A stretch of DNA of 64,000 bases from Rathayibacter sp. VKM Ac-2759 (GCF_009834225.1 NZ_CP047176.1:1922001-1986000); one strand, 5' to 3'. Positions 53,277-62,474 are shown, counted from the stretch's first letter. The notes: generated from the sequence alone by a model not told the origin. Program-made: numbers and translations.

Positions 53277-53816
53277 ATGATCCTGGCCGTCGTCATCGCC
53301 TGCGAGGTCGGGTTCTGGGTGGTCATCGCGCTCGGACTCCTGGCGCGCTACGTCCTGCGGTAGCAGCGGGCCGGAGCCGTCCTCCTCGCCCTGACCCCGG
53401 TGGTCGACCTCGTGCTGCTCGTCGCGACCGCGATCGATCTGAGGAGCGGAGCGACGGCCTCCTTCGCGCACGGGCTCGCTGCCCTCTATCTCGGCTTCTC
53501 GATCGCGTACGGTCACGCGCTGATCCGCGCCGCGGATGTCAGGTTCGCCCACCGCTTCGCAGGAGGCCCCGCTCCGCGGAAGCTCTTCGGCGGCGCCTAC
53601 GCGCTCGCCTGCTGGAAGGACCTCGCCCGCTCGAGCCTCGGAGCCGCGATCGCGGCGGGAGTCGTGCTCCTGCTCCGCTGGATCGCCGGGGACGCGGAGC
53701 GGACGGCCCCGCTCGACTCGGTCTTCTCGATCCTGCTGATCATCTGCGCGGTCGAGCTCATCACCGCGGTCGGCTACACCCTCTGGCCGCGCCGCGCCCC
53801 GGCGCCCGCCCGCTGA
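53277..53816 (+). pseudogene. membrane-protein gene interrupted by an in-frame amber codon
   Basis: AGGAGG and a well-spaced ATG start a frame reading MILAVVIACEVGFWVVIALG, then LLARYVLR, stopping at TAG (53361-53363). Past the stop, the same frame continues QRAGAVLLALTPVVDLVLLV to the end, giving one smooth protein of about 179 codons with four or five membrane helices (VDLVLLVATAIDL; LAALYLGFSIAYG; LGAAIAAGVVLLLRWIAG; FSILLIICAVELITAVG). A CAG-to-TAG change would explain the break. Alternatively the downstream part restarts at GTG 53400. It is divergent from the TetR gene and presumably its target. The family is a small uncharacterised membrane protein. Confidence 0.75.
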
Positions 53817-53836
53817 TCGCGGCATCCGCGGAAGGA

Positions 53837-53865
53837 GGGGCGCGGAGCGTCCGCCTCCGCGCCCC
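53837..53865. terminator. bidirectional hairpin terminator
   Basis: A perfect 11-base stem GGGGCGCGGAG / CTCCGCGCCCC with a seven-base loop, between the plus-strand membrane pseudogene and the minus-strand G6PDH gene. Confidence 0.7.
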
Positions 53866-53871
53866 CGCAGC

Positions 53872-55272
53872 TCACCAGCCCTCGGGTCCGCGGCTTCCCG
53901 CCGGGTACTCCTCGAGCGGAGCGTCGCCACGCGCCCACTCCGAGAGCACCGGGGTGACGATGCGCCAGCACTGCTCCGCGACGTCCCCCGGCACCGACAG
54001 AAGGGTGTCGCCCTGGAGGATGCCGGCCAGGACCTGGGCGTAGGCGTCCAGCGTGGCCTCGCCGGGGCTCGCCTCCAGCGTCACCCGCTCGAGGTCGGTC
54101 GGGTCGTCGGCGGAGTTGACGAAGAGGTCCAGCTCGACGTCTCCGCCCTTGAGCGACATGCGGAGCACCGTCCCCGACTCGTCCGTCGTGGTGCGGAGTC
54201 CCCGGGGCGGTGACGAGGGACGGAAGTGCACCGCCACCTCGGTGCGCGGATCGCCGATCCCCTTGCCGGAGCGCAGGACGAACGGCACTCCGTCCCAGCG
54301 CGGCGTGTCGATCTGCAGCAGCACCTGGGCGAGCGTCTCCGTGCCCGCGGAGGCGTCCACGTCGGGCTCGTCGACGTAGGAGGGGAAGAAGCGGCCGTCG
54401 ACCCGCCCCTCGGTGTACCGGGCGCGACGCGCGGTGCTCGGGTCGTCCCGCCAGAGTCGGACGGCTCCGAGGACCTCGGCCATGCGCTCGTGGACGTCCC
54501 GGGCCACGATCTCGTCGGGCCGCTCCATGGTGGTCAGGGCGAGGACCATCAGCAGGTGGCTCTGCAGCATGTCCCGCAGGGCACCGGTCGAGTCGTAGAA
54601 CGCAGCCCGCCCCTCGATACCGAGTGTCTCGTCGTAGACGATCTCGATCTTCTCGATGTGCTCGGCGCTCCAGCTCGTCTCGAGCAGCCGGTTGCCGAAG
54701 CGCAGCCCGAGCATCCCCATCACGGTCGCGTTGCCGAGGAAGTGGTCGACCCGCCAGAGCCGGCCGTCGGGGACGACTCCGGCGAGCGCCTCGTTCAGGG
54801 CGACGGCGTCCTCGAGGTCCTCGCCGAACGGCTTCTCGATGGCGACGACGAGATCGTCGGGCAGCTCGATCCGCGCCAGCGACTCGGCGATCGCATGGCC
54901 CATCGCCGGAGGGAGCGCGACGTACAGCACGGGCGCCGACGGGCACGCGTCGATCAGCGCCTTCAGCTGCTCGGGGTCGGAGGCGTCGGTCGCGAGGAAG
55001 CGGGCGCGCGAGACGAGCGACTCCACCGTGTGCGCCGGGATCTCCGCGTCCTCGAGGCTGCGGCGCACCAGGGCCTTCCACTCGTCGTCGCTCTGCGGCG
55101 TCCGCGCCGCTCCGATCAGCGTGAACTCGGAGTCGCGGGCGAGCTCGGCCACTCGTCCGAGTCCGGGCAGGAGGAGGCGCTCGGTGAGGTCGCCGCCGGC
55201 ACCGAGGATCGCGATGCTGCGCTTCGCCCCCTCCAGCGTGGTGGCGTCGGGGATTCCGGCCTGATCGGTCAT
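53872..55272 (-). CDS. glucose-6-phosphate dehydrogenase-like protein
   Basis: 466 residues, slightly short for G6PDH (about 490-510). The coenzyme motif is GAGGDLTERLLLPGL (family GATGDLAxRKL), then EKPFGEDLEDA, and the substrate motif reads RVDHFLGNATV where canonical enzymes have RIDHYLGKE. The Lys following LG is therefore Asn. The C-terminal domain has YDSTGALRDMLQSHLLMVLAL and VPFVLRSGKGI. It probably oxidises a sugar phosphate with NAD(P), but altered substrate residues make strict G6PDH activity uncertain. Many actinobacteria have such a second, divergent zwf-like gene. No pentose-phosphate partner is adjacent. Confidence 0.8.
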   Translation of the reverse strand: MTDQAGIPDATTLEGAKRSIAILGAGGDLTERLLLPGLGRVAELARDSEFTLIGAARTPQSDDEWKALVRRSLEDAEIPAHTVESLVSRARFLATDASDPEQLKALIDACPSAPVLYVALPPAMGHAIAESLARIELPDDLVVAIEKPFGEDLEDAVALNEALAGVVPDGRLWRVDHFLGNATVMGMLGLRFGNRLLETSWSAEHIEKIEIVYDETLGIEGRAAFYDSTGALRDMLQSHLLMVLALTTMERPDEIVARDVHERMAEVLGAVRLWRDDPSTARRARYTEGRVDGRFFPSYVDEPDVDASAGTETLAQVLLQIDTPRWDGVPFVLRSGKGIGDPRTEVAVHFRPSSPPRGLRTTTDESGTVLRMSLKGGDVELDLFVNSADDPTDLERVTLEASPGEATLDAYAQVLAGILQGDTLLSVPGDVAEQCWRIVTPVLSEWARGDAPLEEYPAGSRGPEGW

Positions 55273-55380
55273 CGTGTCTCCTTCATCGCGTCGTGAGGTC
55301 GCGCCACCGGATCAGTCGCTGTCCGCGCCGGCGCCCCCGTCAGTGTTCCCGACCAACCTGACCGCGGGAGTCAGGGAGCG

Positions 55381-56292
55381 TCACGCTTCCGCGCGCTCCG
55401 CGGCGACCCCGGCCACTCTTCGGAGCGCCGACAGGACCGTGCGCACCGGCGTGCGGGCGAGTGAGTCCGGACGGGCCAGCACGTCGACGTGGCGGGCGAG
55501 CGAGGCGCCGACGACCGGACGCAGCACCAGCCCGTCGACGGCGAGGGCGGCGGCCGTGGTCCGCGGCATCACCGCGACGGCGGCGCCGGCGCGCACGATG
55601 TGAGCGGCGACCGAGAACTCGTTGATGCGGTGGTCGATGCGCGGCGCCTCGCCGATCATCGCCCCGAGGTGGTCGAGGACACCGGTGAGCGGGAAGCCCT
55701 CGTGCGTCGAGATCCAGTGCTCGCCGCGCAGCTGCTCGGGGCGGATGCCGGCCTGCCGGGCGAGGAGGTGGTCGGCGGGCAGCGCGATGTCGAGGGGCTC
55801 GATGAACAGCTCGGTCACGACCAGGCGCGCGAGCGGCCAGGGAGGGTCGTGGGCGAGGCGGTGCGCGATGACGAGATCGTGGTCGGCGGTGAGTCCGGCG
55901 AACGCGTCCTGGGCCACGTCGGCGTCGGCGAGCGAGACCCGCGGGCGACCGTCGAGCTCGCGCAGCAACGGGCCGAAGAGCGCGAGACCGGCGCTGTGGA
56001 AGGCGGACACGCCCACCGGTCGCTCCTCCTGCTCGAGGAAGGACTCGACGGCGTCCCGCGCCTCGGCGAGCGCCTCCTCGACGCGGGTCGAGGCGACGGC
56101 GAGCGCCTCCCCCGCCGCCGTGAGCACGAGGCGGCGGCCGTCCTTGATCGTCAGCGGGATGGGGATACCCGCCTGCAGAGCGGCGAGCTGCTGCGAGACG
56201 GCGGAGGCGCTGACGCCGGAGGCGAGGGCGACGGCGGCGACGCTCCCGCGGTCGCCGAGCTCGCGGAGGAGACGGAGGCGCGTCGGATCCAT
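55381..56292 (-). CDS. LysR-family transcriptional regulator
   Basis: 303 residues. The N-terminal HTH (TRLRLLRELGDRGSVAAVALASGVSASAVSQQLAALQ) is followed by a linker helix and a type 2 periplasmic-binding effector domain (VGVSAFHSAGLALFGPLL to the end). It begins MDPTRLRLL at an ATG close to the divergent transporter gene, 72 bases away, a typical regulator-target arrangement. It is likely to control the EamA-family exporter; the ligand is unknown. Confidence 0.88.
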   Translation of the reverse strand: MDPTRLRLLRELGDRGSVAAVALASGVSASAVSQQLAALQAGIPIPLTIKDGRRLVLTAAGEALAVASTRVEEALAEARDAVESFLEQEERPVGVSAFHSAGLALFGPLLRELDGRPRVSLADADVAQDAFAGLTADHDLVIAHRLAHDPPWPLARLVVTELFIEPLDIALPADHLLARQAGIRPEQLRGEHWISTHEGFPLTGVLDHLGAMIGEAPRIDHRINEFSVAAHIVRAGAAVAVMPRTTAAALAVDGLVLRPVVGASLARHVDVLARPDSLARTPVRTVLSALRRVAGVAAERAEA

Positions 56293-56364
56293 AAGGCGAA
56301 CCTACTGTGTGCATGCAGAGAACGGCCGTTGTTCTTGGGGGTCATCGCAGTCGAGAGTGTCACC

Positions 56365-57303
56365 ATGCCCTCCCGCTCCCGCACCGCACCCGTCGTCGAC
56401 GTCCTCCTCCTCGGCGTCGCCGCGGTCTGGGGGGCCAGCTTCCTCGCGGCGAAGGATCTCGCCGCCGACACGGGAGTGCCCTCGGCGATCGCCCTCCGCT
56501 TCCTCGTCGCGGGTGCGGCGACGGCTCTGCTGTGCCTCGCGCGGCGGGAGCGGCTCCCCCGCGGCCGCGGTCTGCTGATCGCCGCCGCCCTCGGCTGCTC
56601 CCAGGCCGTGATCATCGGCCTCGAGACCTGGGGCGTCCACCTCACCTCCGCGACCAACGCGGGGCTGCTGATCAGCCTGGCGCTCGTGATGACGCCGGTG
56701 CTCGAGGGCGTCGCGTCCCGCTCGTGGCTCCCCCGCTCGTTCTTCGTCGCCACCGTCGCCGCGGTCGTCGGGGTCGCGCTCCTCGTCTCCGAGGGGGGCC
56801 TCCGCACACCGACCTGGGGCGACGGCCTGGTGATCGCGGCGGCCGTGGTGCGCGCGGTGCACGTCACCGCGAGCGCTCACCTCACGCGAGGCCGCAGAGA
56901 AGGATCCCTCGGAGTGGTGCTCGTCCAGCTGGTCGTCTGCGCCGGCGTCTTCTCGGCGCTGGCCGGCGCCCGGCTGCCCTCCGCGGTCGCGCAGCTGGAC
57001 GCTCGCGGCTGGGCCGACGTGCTCTTCCTCGGACTGCTCTGCTCGCTGTTCGCGTTCGTCGTGCAGCTCTGGGCCGTCCGCCGCACCTCGGCGTCCCGGG
57101 CGAGCATCCTGATGGGGACCGAGCCCGTCTGGGCGCTCCTCGTCGGAGTGGTCCTCGCCGGCGACGTGATCGGCCCGATCGGGATCGCCGGCGCGGCTCT
57201 GATCGTGACGGCCGGCTACGCCGGTCAGGCGATCGAGCGCCGCCACCGCGAGCGGCCGTCGGATCGGGAGGCGCCCCGGGTGACGGCCGGCGCGCACTCC
57301 TGA
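56365..57303 (+). CDS. EamA/DMT-family transporter
   Basis: 312 residues with ten membrane helices in two five-helix EamA halves (DVLLLGVAAVWGASFLAAK, GLLIAAALGCSQAVIIGLETWG, FFVATVAAVVGVALLVSEG, then VLFLGLLCSLFAFVVQLWAV and ILMGTEPVWALLVGVVLAG). Signature SILMGTEPVWALL marks the second repeat. Such proteins export amino acids, metabolites or drugs. The ATG at 56365 starts cleanly in front of the first helix; upstream codons are in-frame but lie in the regulator's promoter. Divergent from the LysR gene. Confidence 0.88.
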   Translation: MPSRSRTAPVVDVLLLGVAAVWGASFLAAKDLAADTGVPSAIALRFLVAGAATALLCLARRERLPRGRGLLIAAALGCSQAVIIGLETWGVHLTSATNAGLLISLALVMTPVLEGVASRSWLPRSFFVATVAAVVGVALLVSEGGLRTPTWGDGLVIAAAVVRAVHVTASAHLTRGRREGSLGVVLVQLVVCAGVFSALAGARLPSAVAQLDARGWADVLFLGLLCSLFAFVVQLWAVRRTSASRASILMGTEPVWALLVGVVLAGDVIGPIGIAGAALIVTAGYAGQAIERRHRERPSDREAPRVTAGAHS

Positions 57304-57362
57304 CACGAGAGAGCGCCGCCCCCGAACGGGTACAGTGCGACGATGCGCCGCCGAGGAACCCG

Positions 57363-58142
57363 ATGACCGCCGTCCGTCTCGTCGCGATCGGCGACTCCTT
57401 CACGGAGGGCGTCGGCGACGAGCTGCCCGACGGCACGGCGCGCGGCTGGGCCGACATCGCCGCGCAGGGCTGGGCGGATGCGACGGGCGAGCGCATCCAC
57501 TACGCGAACCTCGCTATCCGCGGGCGCCTCATCGCCCCCATCGTCGCCGAGCAGCTCGAGCCCGCCCTGGCGCTGAAGCCCACCCACCTCTCCTTCAACG
57601 GAGGCGGCAACGACATGCTGCGCCCGCGCGCGGACATCGGCAGCATCGCCGACTCGTACCTCCGGGTCCTCGAGCGCTGCGACGAGGAGGGGGTCACCCT
57701 GATCGCGCTGGCCGGCGCGGACCCCTCGGCCCGCCTCCCCCTCGGGCGCCTGATCAAGCGCCGGGGAGACGCGCTGACCGCGGCGGTCCTCCGGCGGCTC
57801 GACGGGCGCACCGACGTCGTCGTGGCCGACAACTGGAGCGATCCCGAGTTCCAGCGGCCCGATCTGTGGTCGGAGGACCGTCTGCACATGGGTCCGCGCG
57901 GGCACCACCGCGTCGCCTCGCGCGTGCTGACGGCACTCGGGCTCACGCCTCCGGCTCCGGTGCAGGAGGTTCCGGAGCAGCCCGCGTCGGCGCGCGGAGG
58001 CTCGGCCCAGTACTACCGGCAGTACGTCGCCCCGTGGGTCAGGCGCCGGCTGACGGGGACGTCGTCGGGCGACGGACGCTCGGCGAAGTACCCCGAGCTC
58101 GTGCCGATCGATCCGGTCGCCGGAGCTCAGCGCCAGCCGTAG
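57363..58142 (+). CDS. SGNH/GDSL hydrolase
   Basis: 259 residues. Block I is LVAIGDSFTEGVGDELPDG, block II Gly is in ANLAIRGRLI, block III is SFNGGGNDMLRPR and block V is SEDRLHMGPRGHHRVA (D-x-x-H). These are the catalytic Ser-Asp-His set and oxyanion residues. No signal peptide is seen. It is an esterase or deacetylase; the substrate is unknown. The C-terminal 60 residues (RGGSAQYYRQYVAPWVRRRL) are basic. The end overlaps the convergent MazF-like gene by 16 bases. Confidence 0.88.
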   Translation: MTAVRLVAIGDSFTEGVGDELPDGTARGWADIAAQGWADATGERIHYANLAIRGRLIAPIVAEQLEPALALKPTHLSFNGGGNDMLRPRADIGSIADSYLRVLERCDEEGVTLIALAGADPSARLPLGRLIKRRGDALTAAVLRRLDGRTDVVVADNWSDPEFQRPDLWSEDRLHMGPRGHHRVASRVLTALGLTPPAPVQEVPEQPASARGGSAQYYRQYVAPWVRRRLTGTSSGDGRSAKYPELVPIDPVAGAQRQP

Positions 58143-58657
58143 CGGGCCGAGACCGTCCTCGCGACGGAGTCGAAGCGCGCGCGGTCCAGCGCCGCCCCCT
58201 CGCGCCGCATCCCGGCGGGGTGCACGCGGAAGACGCGCTCCGGATCGACGTAGCTCGGGCGCCCCTCCTGATCCCAGGCCCCCGTGCCGATCGGCAGGTA
58301 GTCGTCGTGCTCCTTCGAGCTCAGCCGCACAGCCAGCACCGTTCCCGCCTTCTCGACGGCGAGCACGAGCACGGGCCGGTCCTTGCCGCGGCCGTCGTCC
58401 TCCTCGTAGGGCACCCAGGTCCAGACGATCTCCCCCGGGTCGGGGTCGCCGTCGGCGGTGGGCGCGTAGCCGAGGTGGACGCCGCGGACGCGGGTCGGAT
58501 CGACCTCGGTCGTGCGGCCGACTCCGCTCGCACCCGGCGCGGCCTCCGGAGTCGTCAGGAAGGGCCGCTGCGGAACCGGCGACGCATCGGGTCGGGAGGG
58601 CCTCACCCGCCCGAGCAGTCGGAGGAGGAGGGATGCGACCGAGCGTGAGGAGGGCAC
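58127..58657 (-). CDS. MazF/PemK-like protein
   Basis: 176 residues from a GTG. The N-terminal 60 residues are basic and disordered-looking (LLLRLLGRVRPSRPDASP). The C-terminal part has the PemK/MazF fold: EIVWTWVPYEEDDGRGKDRPVLVLAVEKAG, LSSKEHDDYLPIGTG and a final helix ending ARYGW. The KDRPVLVLA strand and adjacent acidic loop match the nuclease fold, but there is no antitoxin gene next to it, so it may be a housekeeping relative rather than a toxin. Confidence 0.7.
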   Translation of the reverse strand: MPSSRSVASLLLRLLGRVRPSRPDASPVPQRPFLTTPEAAPGASGVGRTTEVDPTRVRGVHLGYAPTADGDPDPGEIVWTWVPYEEDDGRGKDRPVLVLAVEKAGTVLAVRLSSKEHDDYLPIGTGAWDQEGRPSYVDPERVFRVHPAGMRREGAALDRARFDSVARTVSARYGWR

Positions 58658-58711
58658 CCCGGAACCCTAGCCCGGAACGCGCGCCCGGCGCGCAGGCCGC
58701 ACGCACCGCGA

Positions 58712-58743
58712 AGGGGTGCCGACTCGTGTGAGCCGGCACCCCT
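58712..58743. terminator. hairpin terminator downstream of the ammonium transporter
   Basis: A perfect ten-base stem AGGGGTGCCG / CGGCACCCCT with a 12-base loop, about 30 bases beyond the amt stop on the minus strand. Confidence 0.65.
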
Positions 58744-58773
58744 CCGGTGCTGTGGTGCGGTGCGGTGCCAGGG

Positions 58774-60051
58774 CTAGTCGGCCAGGACGTAGCCGTTCTC
58801 GCCGTGGATCGCGGTGTCGATGCCCGCGACCTCGTCCTCGTTCTTGACGCGGAATCCGATGGTCTTCTGGATGACCCAGCCGATGAGGAGGGTCATGAGG
58901 AAGGAGTAGGCCAGGACGGTGAAGGCCGCGAGCGCCTGCTTGCCGAGCTGGTCGAATCCGCCGCCGAGGAACAGGCCGACATCGGTGCCGAAGAAGCCGA
59001 TGTAGAGCGTTCCGATGAGGCCGCCGACGAGGTGGACGCCGACGACGTCGAGCGAGTCGTCGTAGCCGAGCTTGTACTTGAGGTCGATCGCCAGCGCGCA
59101 GACGGCACCGGTGATGATGCCCAGCACGATCGCCCAGAACGGCGAGAGGCTCGCGCAGGCCGGGGTGATGGCGACGAGACCCGCGACGGCACCGGAGGCG
59201 GCACCGACCGAGGTGGGCTTGCCGTCCTTGATCTTCTCGATGACGAGCCAGCCGAGGATCGCTGCCGCGGGGGCGGCGATCGTGTTCAGGAAGGCGATGG
59301 CCGCGAAGCCGTCGGCAGCGAGCTCGGAGCCGGCGTTGAAGCCGAACCAGCCGAACCAGAGGAGTCCGGCACCGAGGAGCACGAAGGGCGGGTTGTGCGG
59401 CTGGTGCGCACCCTTGGTGAAGTTGACGCGCTTGCCGAGGACGATCGCGAGGGCGAGAGCGGCCGCACCGGCGTTGATGTGGACGGCGGTGCCGCCCGCG
59501 AAGTCGATCGCTCCGACGTTGTAGGCGATCCAGCCGCCGTCGACCACGCCCTCGTCGCCGAGGGTGAAGTTGAAGACCCAGGAGGCGACGGGGAAGTACA
59601 CGACGGTGGCCCAGACGCCGGCGAAGACCATCCACGCGCCGAACTTGGCGCGGTCGGCGATCGCACCCGAGATCAGGGCGACGGTGATGATGGCGAACGT
59701 CGCCTGGAAGGCGGCGAAGGCGAGGACCGGGTACGCACCCGTCTGCTCGCCGAGCGCGTCGTTGTAGACGCCCTGCAGACCGATCTGCGCGACGTCGATC
59801 CCGAGGAAGCCGTCGATGCCGAAGAAGGTGTCGGTGCCGGCGGGGCCCGCGGGGCCGTTGCCGAACGCGATCGCGTACCCGTAGAGCACCCAGAGGACTC
59901 CGATGAGCCCCATGGCGCCGAAGCTGAGCATCATCATGCTGATGACGCTCTTGGCGCGGACCAGTCCGCCGTAGAAGAACGCCAGTCCTGGCGTCATCAG
60001 CAGCACGAGTGCCGCCGCGATGAGAAGGAAGGCAGTATTGCCTTGATCCAT
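58774..60051 (-). CDS. amt: ammonium transporter (Amt family)
   Basis: 425 residues with 11 membrane helices. It begins FLLIAAALVLLMTPGLAFFYGGLVRAKSV, with the conserved GLAFFYGG, and contains VDFAGGTAVHINAGAAALALA (His pore residue), LGAGLLWFGWFGFNAGSEL and HLVGGLIGTLYIG (second His). It conducts ammonia into the cell. No glnK follows on the minus strand. A GlnR-type operator lies 100 to 140 bases upstream, matching induction by nitrogen limitation and linking it to glnN. Confidence 0.95.
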   Translation of the reverse strand: MDQGNTAFLLIAAALVLLMTPGLAFFYGGLVRAKSVISMMMLSFGAMGLIGVLWVLYGYAIAFGNGPAGPAGTDTFFGIDGFLGIDVAQIGLQGVYNDALGEQTGAYPVLAFAAFQATFAIITVALISGAIADRAKFGAWMVFAGVWATVVYFPVASWVFNFTLGDEGVVDGGWIAYNVGAIDFAGGTAVHINAGAAALALAIVLGKRVNFTKGAHQPHNPPFVLLGAGLLWFGWFGFNAGSELAADGFAAIAFLNTIAAPAAAILGWLVIEKIKDGKPTSVGAASGAVAGLVAITPACASLSPFWAIVLGIITGAVCALAIDLKYKLGYDDSLDVVGVHLVGGLIGTLYIGFFGTDVGLFLGGGFDQLGKQALAAFTVLAYSFLMTLLIGWVIQKTIGFRVKNEDEVAGIDTAIHGENGYVLAD

Positions 60052-60151
60052 TCTGAAACCTTTCCTCGGGTGCGCAGGAGCGGCCCGGTGAACGCCAGGG
60101 CGTCAGCGGAGGCGGGTCGCTTGAGTACGCCCGTCAGTCTGGCGGGGCGAG

Positions 60152-60189
60152 GTTTCGTGCCGAGGGGCTCGACGTTTCCAACGTGTTAC
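60152..60189 (-). promoter_or_regulatory. GlnR-type operator upstream of amt
   Basis: Minus strand: GTAAC-ACGTTG-GAAAC, then GTCGAG, a degenerate CCCCT, CGGCAC and a second GAAAC. The first pair is a perfect GTNAC-N6-GAAAC, and the second GAAAC has the right spacing for the four-part actinobacterial GlnR operator. Confidence 0.7.
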
Positions 60190-60277
60190 AGGCGAGGCGC
60201 CCTCGTAAACAACGCATTACACGGCCCTGCCAGAGAGCCGTCCGCGAGCGGGGAATCCCTCGAGCGGACCGCGGATC

Positions 60278-61339
60278 CTACGAACCCCGCGGGCCGAAGG
60301 GATCCATCGAGGTCAGCGCGATGAGGCGCGACATCGATCGGAGGTACTTCTTGCGGTATCCGCCGCTGAGCATGTCGCCGCCGAAGACCTCGTCGAGGGC
60401 GACTCCGGAGGCGAGGACCGGGATCTGCGCGTCGTAGACCCGGTCGATGAACGCGACGAGCCGCAGGGCGTCGGTCTGGTCGGTCAGCGCGGCCACGTCG
60501 CGCAGCACGATGGCGTCGACTCCGTCGATCACCTTGATGTAGCGCGAGGGGTGCACCGAGCCGAGGTGGTCGACCGCGGCGCGGAACGGGTCGTCCGTGA
60601 CGACCGCCCCCGCGGGGGCCTGGGCGAGCAGGTCGGCGATCTCGGCGTCGCTGCGCGTGAGGGCGTGGCCCTCGATCTCGCGGCGGCGGTAGTCGGTGCC
60701 GTCGATGCGCATCGTCTGGAAGTGCTCGGCCATCGCCTGGATCTCGCGGAGGAAGTCCGCGGCGGCGAAGCGCCCCTCGCCCAGGGCGTTCGGCGGGGTG
60801 TTCGAGGTCGCGGCGATCCGCGTCCCGGAGGCGACCAGCTCGCCCAGCAGACGGGTCATCAGCATCGTGTCGCCCGGATCGTCGAGCTCGAACTCGTCGA
60901 TGCACAGCAGCGCCGACCCCTTGAGCAGCGACACGGTCGCGGCGTAGCCGAGCGCGCCGACGAGGGCGGTGTACTCGATGAAGGTGCCGAAGTACGTGCG
61001 GCCCGGCACCGCGTGCCAGATGGCCGCGAGGAGGTGCGTCTTGCCGACTCCGAACCCGCCGTCGAGGTAGACGCCCGGCTTCACCTCGGGGGCCTTCTTA
61101 CGGCCGAAGCCGAAGAACCCGCCGCCGCCCCGCGAGCCGCCGCCCGCCGCGAAGACGCGGAGGGCCTCGACCGCCTCGGCCTGCGAGGGGTACTCGGGGT
61201 CGGGCCGGTAGCTCTCGAACGTCGCGCCCTCGAACTGACGGGGCGGGACGAGCGTCGACGCGATCTCGTTGCCGCTGATCTGCGGCGAGCGAGTGGTGAG
61301 ACTGCTCGTGGATCGGACGTCGTCGTGGGTCACGCGCAC
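60278..61339 (-). CDS. zapE: ZapE/AFG1-like P-loop ATPase
   Basis: 353 residues of the AFG1/ZapE family: Walker A GGFGVGKTHLLAAIWHAV, Walker B LLCIDEFELDDPGDTMLM, the sensor region IAATSNTPPNALGEGRF and the C-terminal VFGGDMLSGGYRKKYLRSMSRL. In E. coli ZapE interacts with the division protein FtsZ; in mitochondria AFG1 helps protein quality control. A Gly-rich insert (GGGSRGGGGFFGFGRKK) precedes the core. Start is GTG; the adjacent GTG two codons in is an alternative. It is divergent from the sulfurtransferase gene. Confidence 0.9.
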   Translation of the reverse strand: MRVTHDDVRSTSSLTTRSPQISGNEIASTLVPPRQFEGATFESYRPDPEYPSQAEAVEALRVFAAGGGSRGGGGFFGFGRKKAPEVKPGVYLDGGFGVGKTHLLAAIWHAVPGRTYFGTFIEYTALVGALGYAATVSLLKGSALLCIDEFELDDPGDTMLMTRLLGELVASGTRIAATSNTPPNALGEGRFAAADFLREIQAMAEHFQTMRIDGTDYRRREIEGHALTRSDAEIADLLAQAPAGAVVTDDPFRAAVDHLGSVHPSRYIKVIDGVDAIVLRDVAALTDQTDALRLVAFIDRVYDAQIPVLASGVALDEVFGGDMLSGGYRKKYLRSMSRLIALTSMDPFGPRGS

Positions 61340-61375
61340 CTCGCATCATGCGTCCGGAGGGGCCGGCCGCGGGGG

Positions 61376-61392
61376 TCCGACAGGGTGTCGGA
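61376..61392. promoter_or_regulatory. inverted repeat in the zapE / sulfurtransferase promoter region
   Basis: A perfect seven-base inverted repeat TCCGACA-GGG-TGTCGGA in the 188-base divergent region, 37 bases upstream of zapE. It could be an operator; no regulator is identified. Confidence 0.3.
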
Positions 61393-61527
61393 GTACTGTG
61401 TCGAACTCTTACGGCGCCTTCCGTGCACCTGCGCGCGGGGGCGCGTACTGTCGCTGAAGGGCGGGCTCCAGCGTAGCCCGATCCCGGAATCACGCCCGCG
61501 CTCCGCGCACCACCCTGGAGGTCCTCC

Positions 61528-62430
61528 TTGTCCGTTGAACTCGATCCGTCGCCGAAGTTCGCCGCCTACGCGCACCCCGAACGACTCGTCAGCGGTGAGT
61601 GGCTCGAGCAACGACTGGGCACGCCCGGCCTGGTGGTGGTCGAGTCCGACGAGGACGTCCTGCTCTACGAGACCGGTCACATCCCCGGCTCGGTGAAGAT
61701 CGACTGGCACACCGACCTCAACGACCCGGTCGAGCGGGACTACATCGACGGCGCGGCCTTCGCCGCTCTCGTCGGCGCCAAGGGCATCTCGCGCGACAGC
61801 ACCGTCGTGATCTACGGCGACAAGAACAACTGGTGGGCCGCCTACGCCCTCTGGGTCTTCACCCTGTTCGGCCACGAGGACGTCCGCCTCCTCGACGGCG
61901 GCCGCGACAAGTGGATCGCCGACGGCCGCCCGATCACCACCGACGCCTCCACGCCCGAGGCGGTCGAGTACCCGGTCGTCGAGCGCCGCGACGCCGACAT
62001 CCGCGCCTTCAAGGAGGACGTGCTCGCGCACTTCGGCAACCCGCTGATCGACGTGCGCTCCGCCGAGGAGTTCTCGGGCGAGCGCACCACGGCCCCCGCC
62101 TACCCCGAGGAGGGCACCCTCCGCGCCGGCCACATCCCGAGCGCGCAGAACGTGCCGTGGGGCAAGGCCGCGGCCGAGGACGGCACGTTCCGCTCGCTCG
62201 AGGAGCTCGACGGCATCTACCGCGACGGCGCGGGTCTCGCCGACGGCGACACCGTCATCGCGTACTGCCGGATCGGCGAGCGCTCCTCGCACACCTGGTT
62301 CGTGCTGACCCACCTCCTCGGCTTCGAGGGCGTCAAGAACTACGACGGATCGTGGACCGAGTGGGGCAGCGCCGTGCGCGTCCCGATCGTCAAGGGCTCC
62401 GAGCCCGGCGAGGCCCCCGCGGCCCGCTGA
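61528..62430 (+). CDS. sseA: rhodanese-family sulfurtransferase (SseA-like)
   Basis: 300 residues, two rhodanese domains. The first is inactive ([21 protein letters not shown], Asp in place of Cys), the second has the active-site loop [15 protein letters not shown] with the catalytic Cys. It transfers sulfur from thiosulfate or 3-mercaptopyruvate to an acceptor. The start is TTG with GGAG eight bases upstream; the product [12 protein letters not shown]... is typical of family members. A terminator hairpin separates it from sufE downstream, a pairing seen in other actinobacteria. Confidence 0.9.
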   Translation: MSVELDPSPKFAAYAHPERLVSGEWLEQRLGTPGLVVVESDEDVLLYETGHIPGSVKIDWHTDLNDPVERDYIDGAAFAALVGAKGISRDSTVVIYGDKNNWWAAYALWVFTLFGHEDVRLLDGGRDKWIADGRPITTDASTPEAVEYPVVERRDADIRAFKEDVLAHFGNPLIDVRSAEEFSGERTTAPAYPEEGTLRAGHIPSAQNVPWGKAAAEDGTFRSLEELDGIYRDGAGLADGDTVIAYCRIGERSSHTWFVLTHLLGFEGVKNYDGSWTEWGSAVRVPIVKGSEPGEAPAAR

Positions 62431-62440
62431 CGATCCCCCT

Positions 62441-62474
62441 GAGGACCCCGACCGTCTCGACGGCCGGGGTCCTC
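62441..62474 (+). terminator. hairpin terminator between the sulfurtransferase and sufE
   Basis: A ten-base stem GAGGACCCCG / CGGGGTCCTC extended inward by CCGT / ACGG, with a CTCG loop and one mismatch, followed by TCCTCT. Confidence 0.65.

Noticed and set aside
58127..58657. Complete toxin-antitoxin module with the MazF-like protein
   Set aside because: No antitoxin gene is adjacent on either strand, so only the MazF/PemK-like protein is reported.
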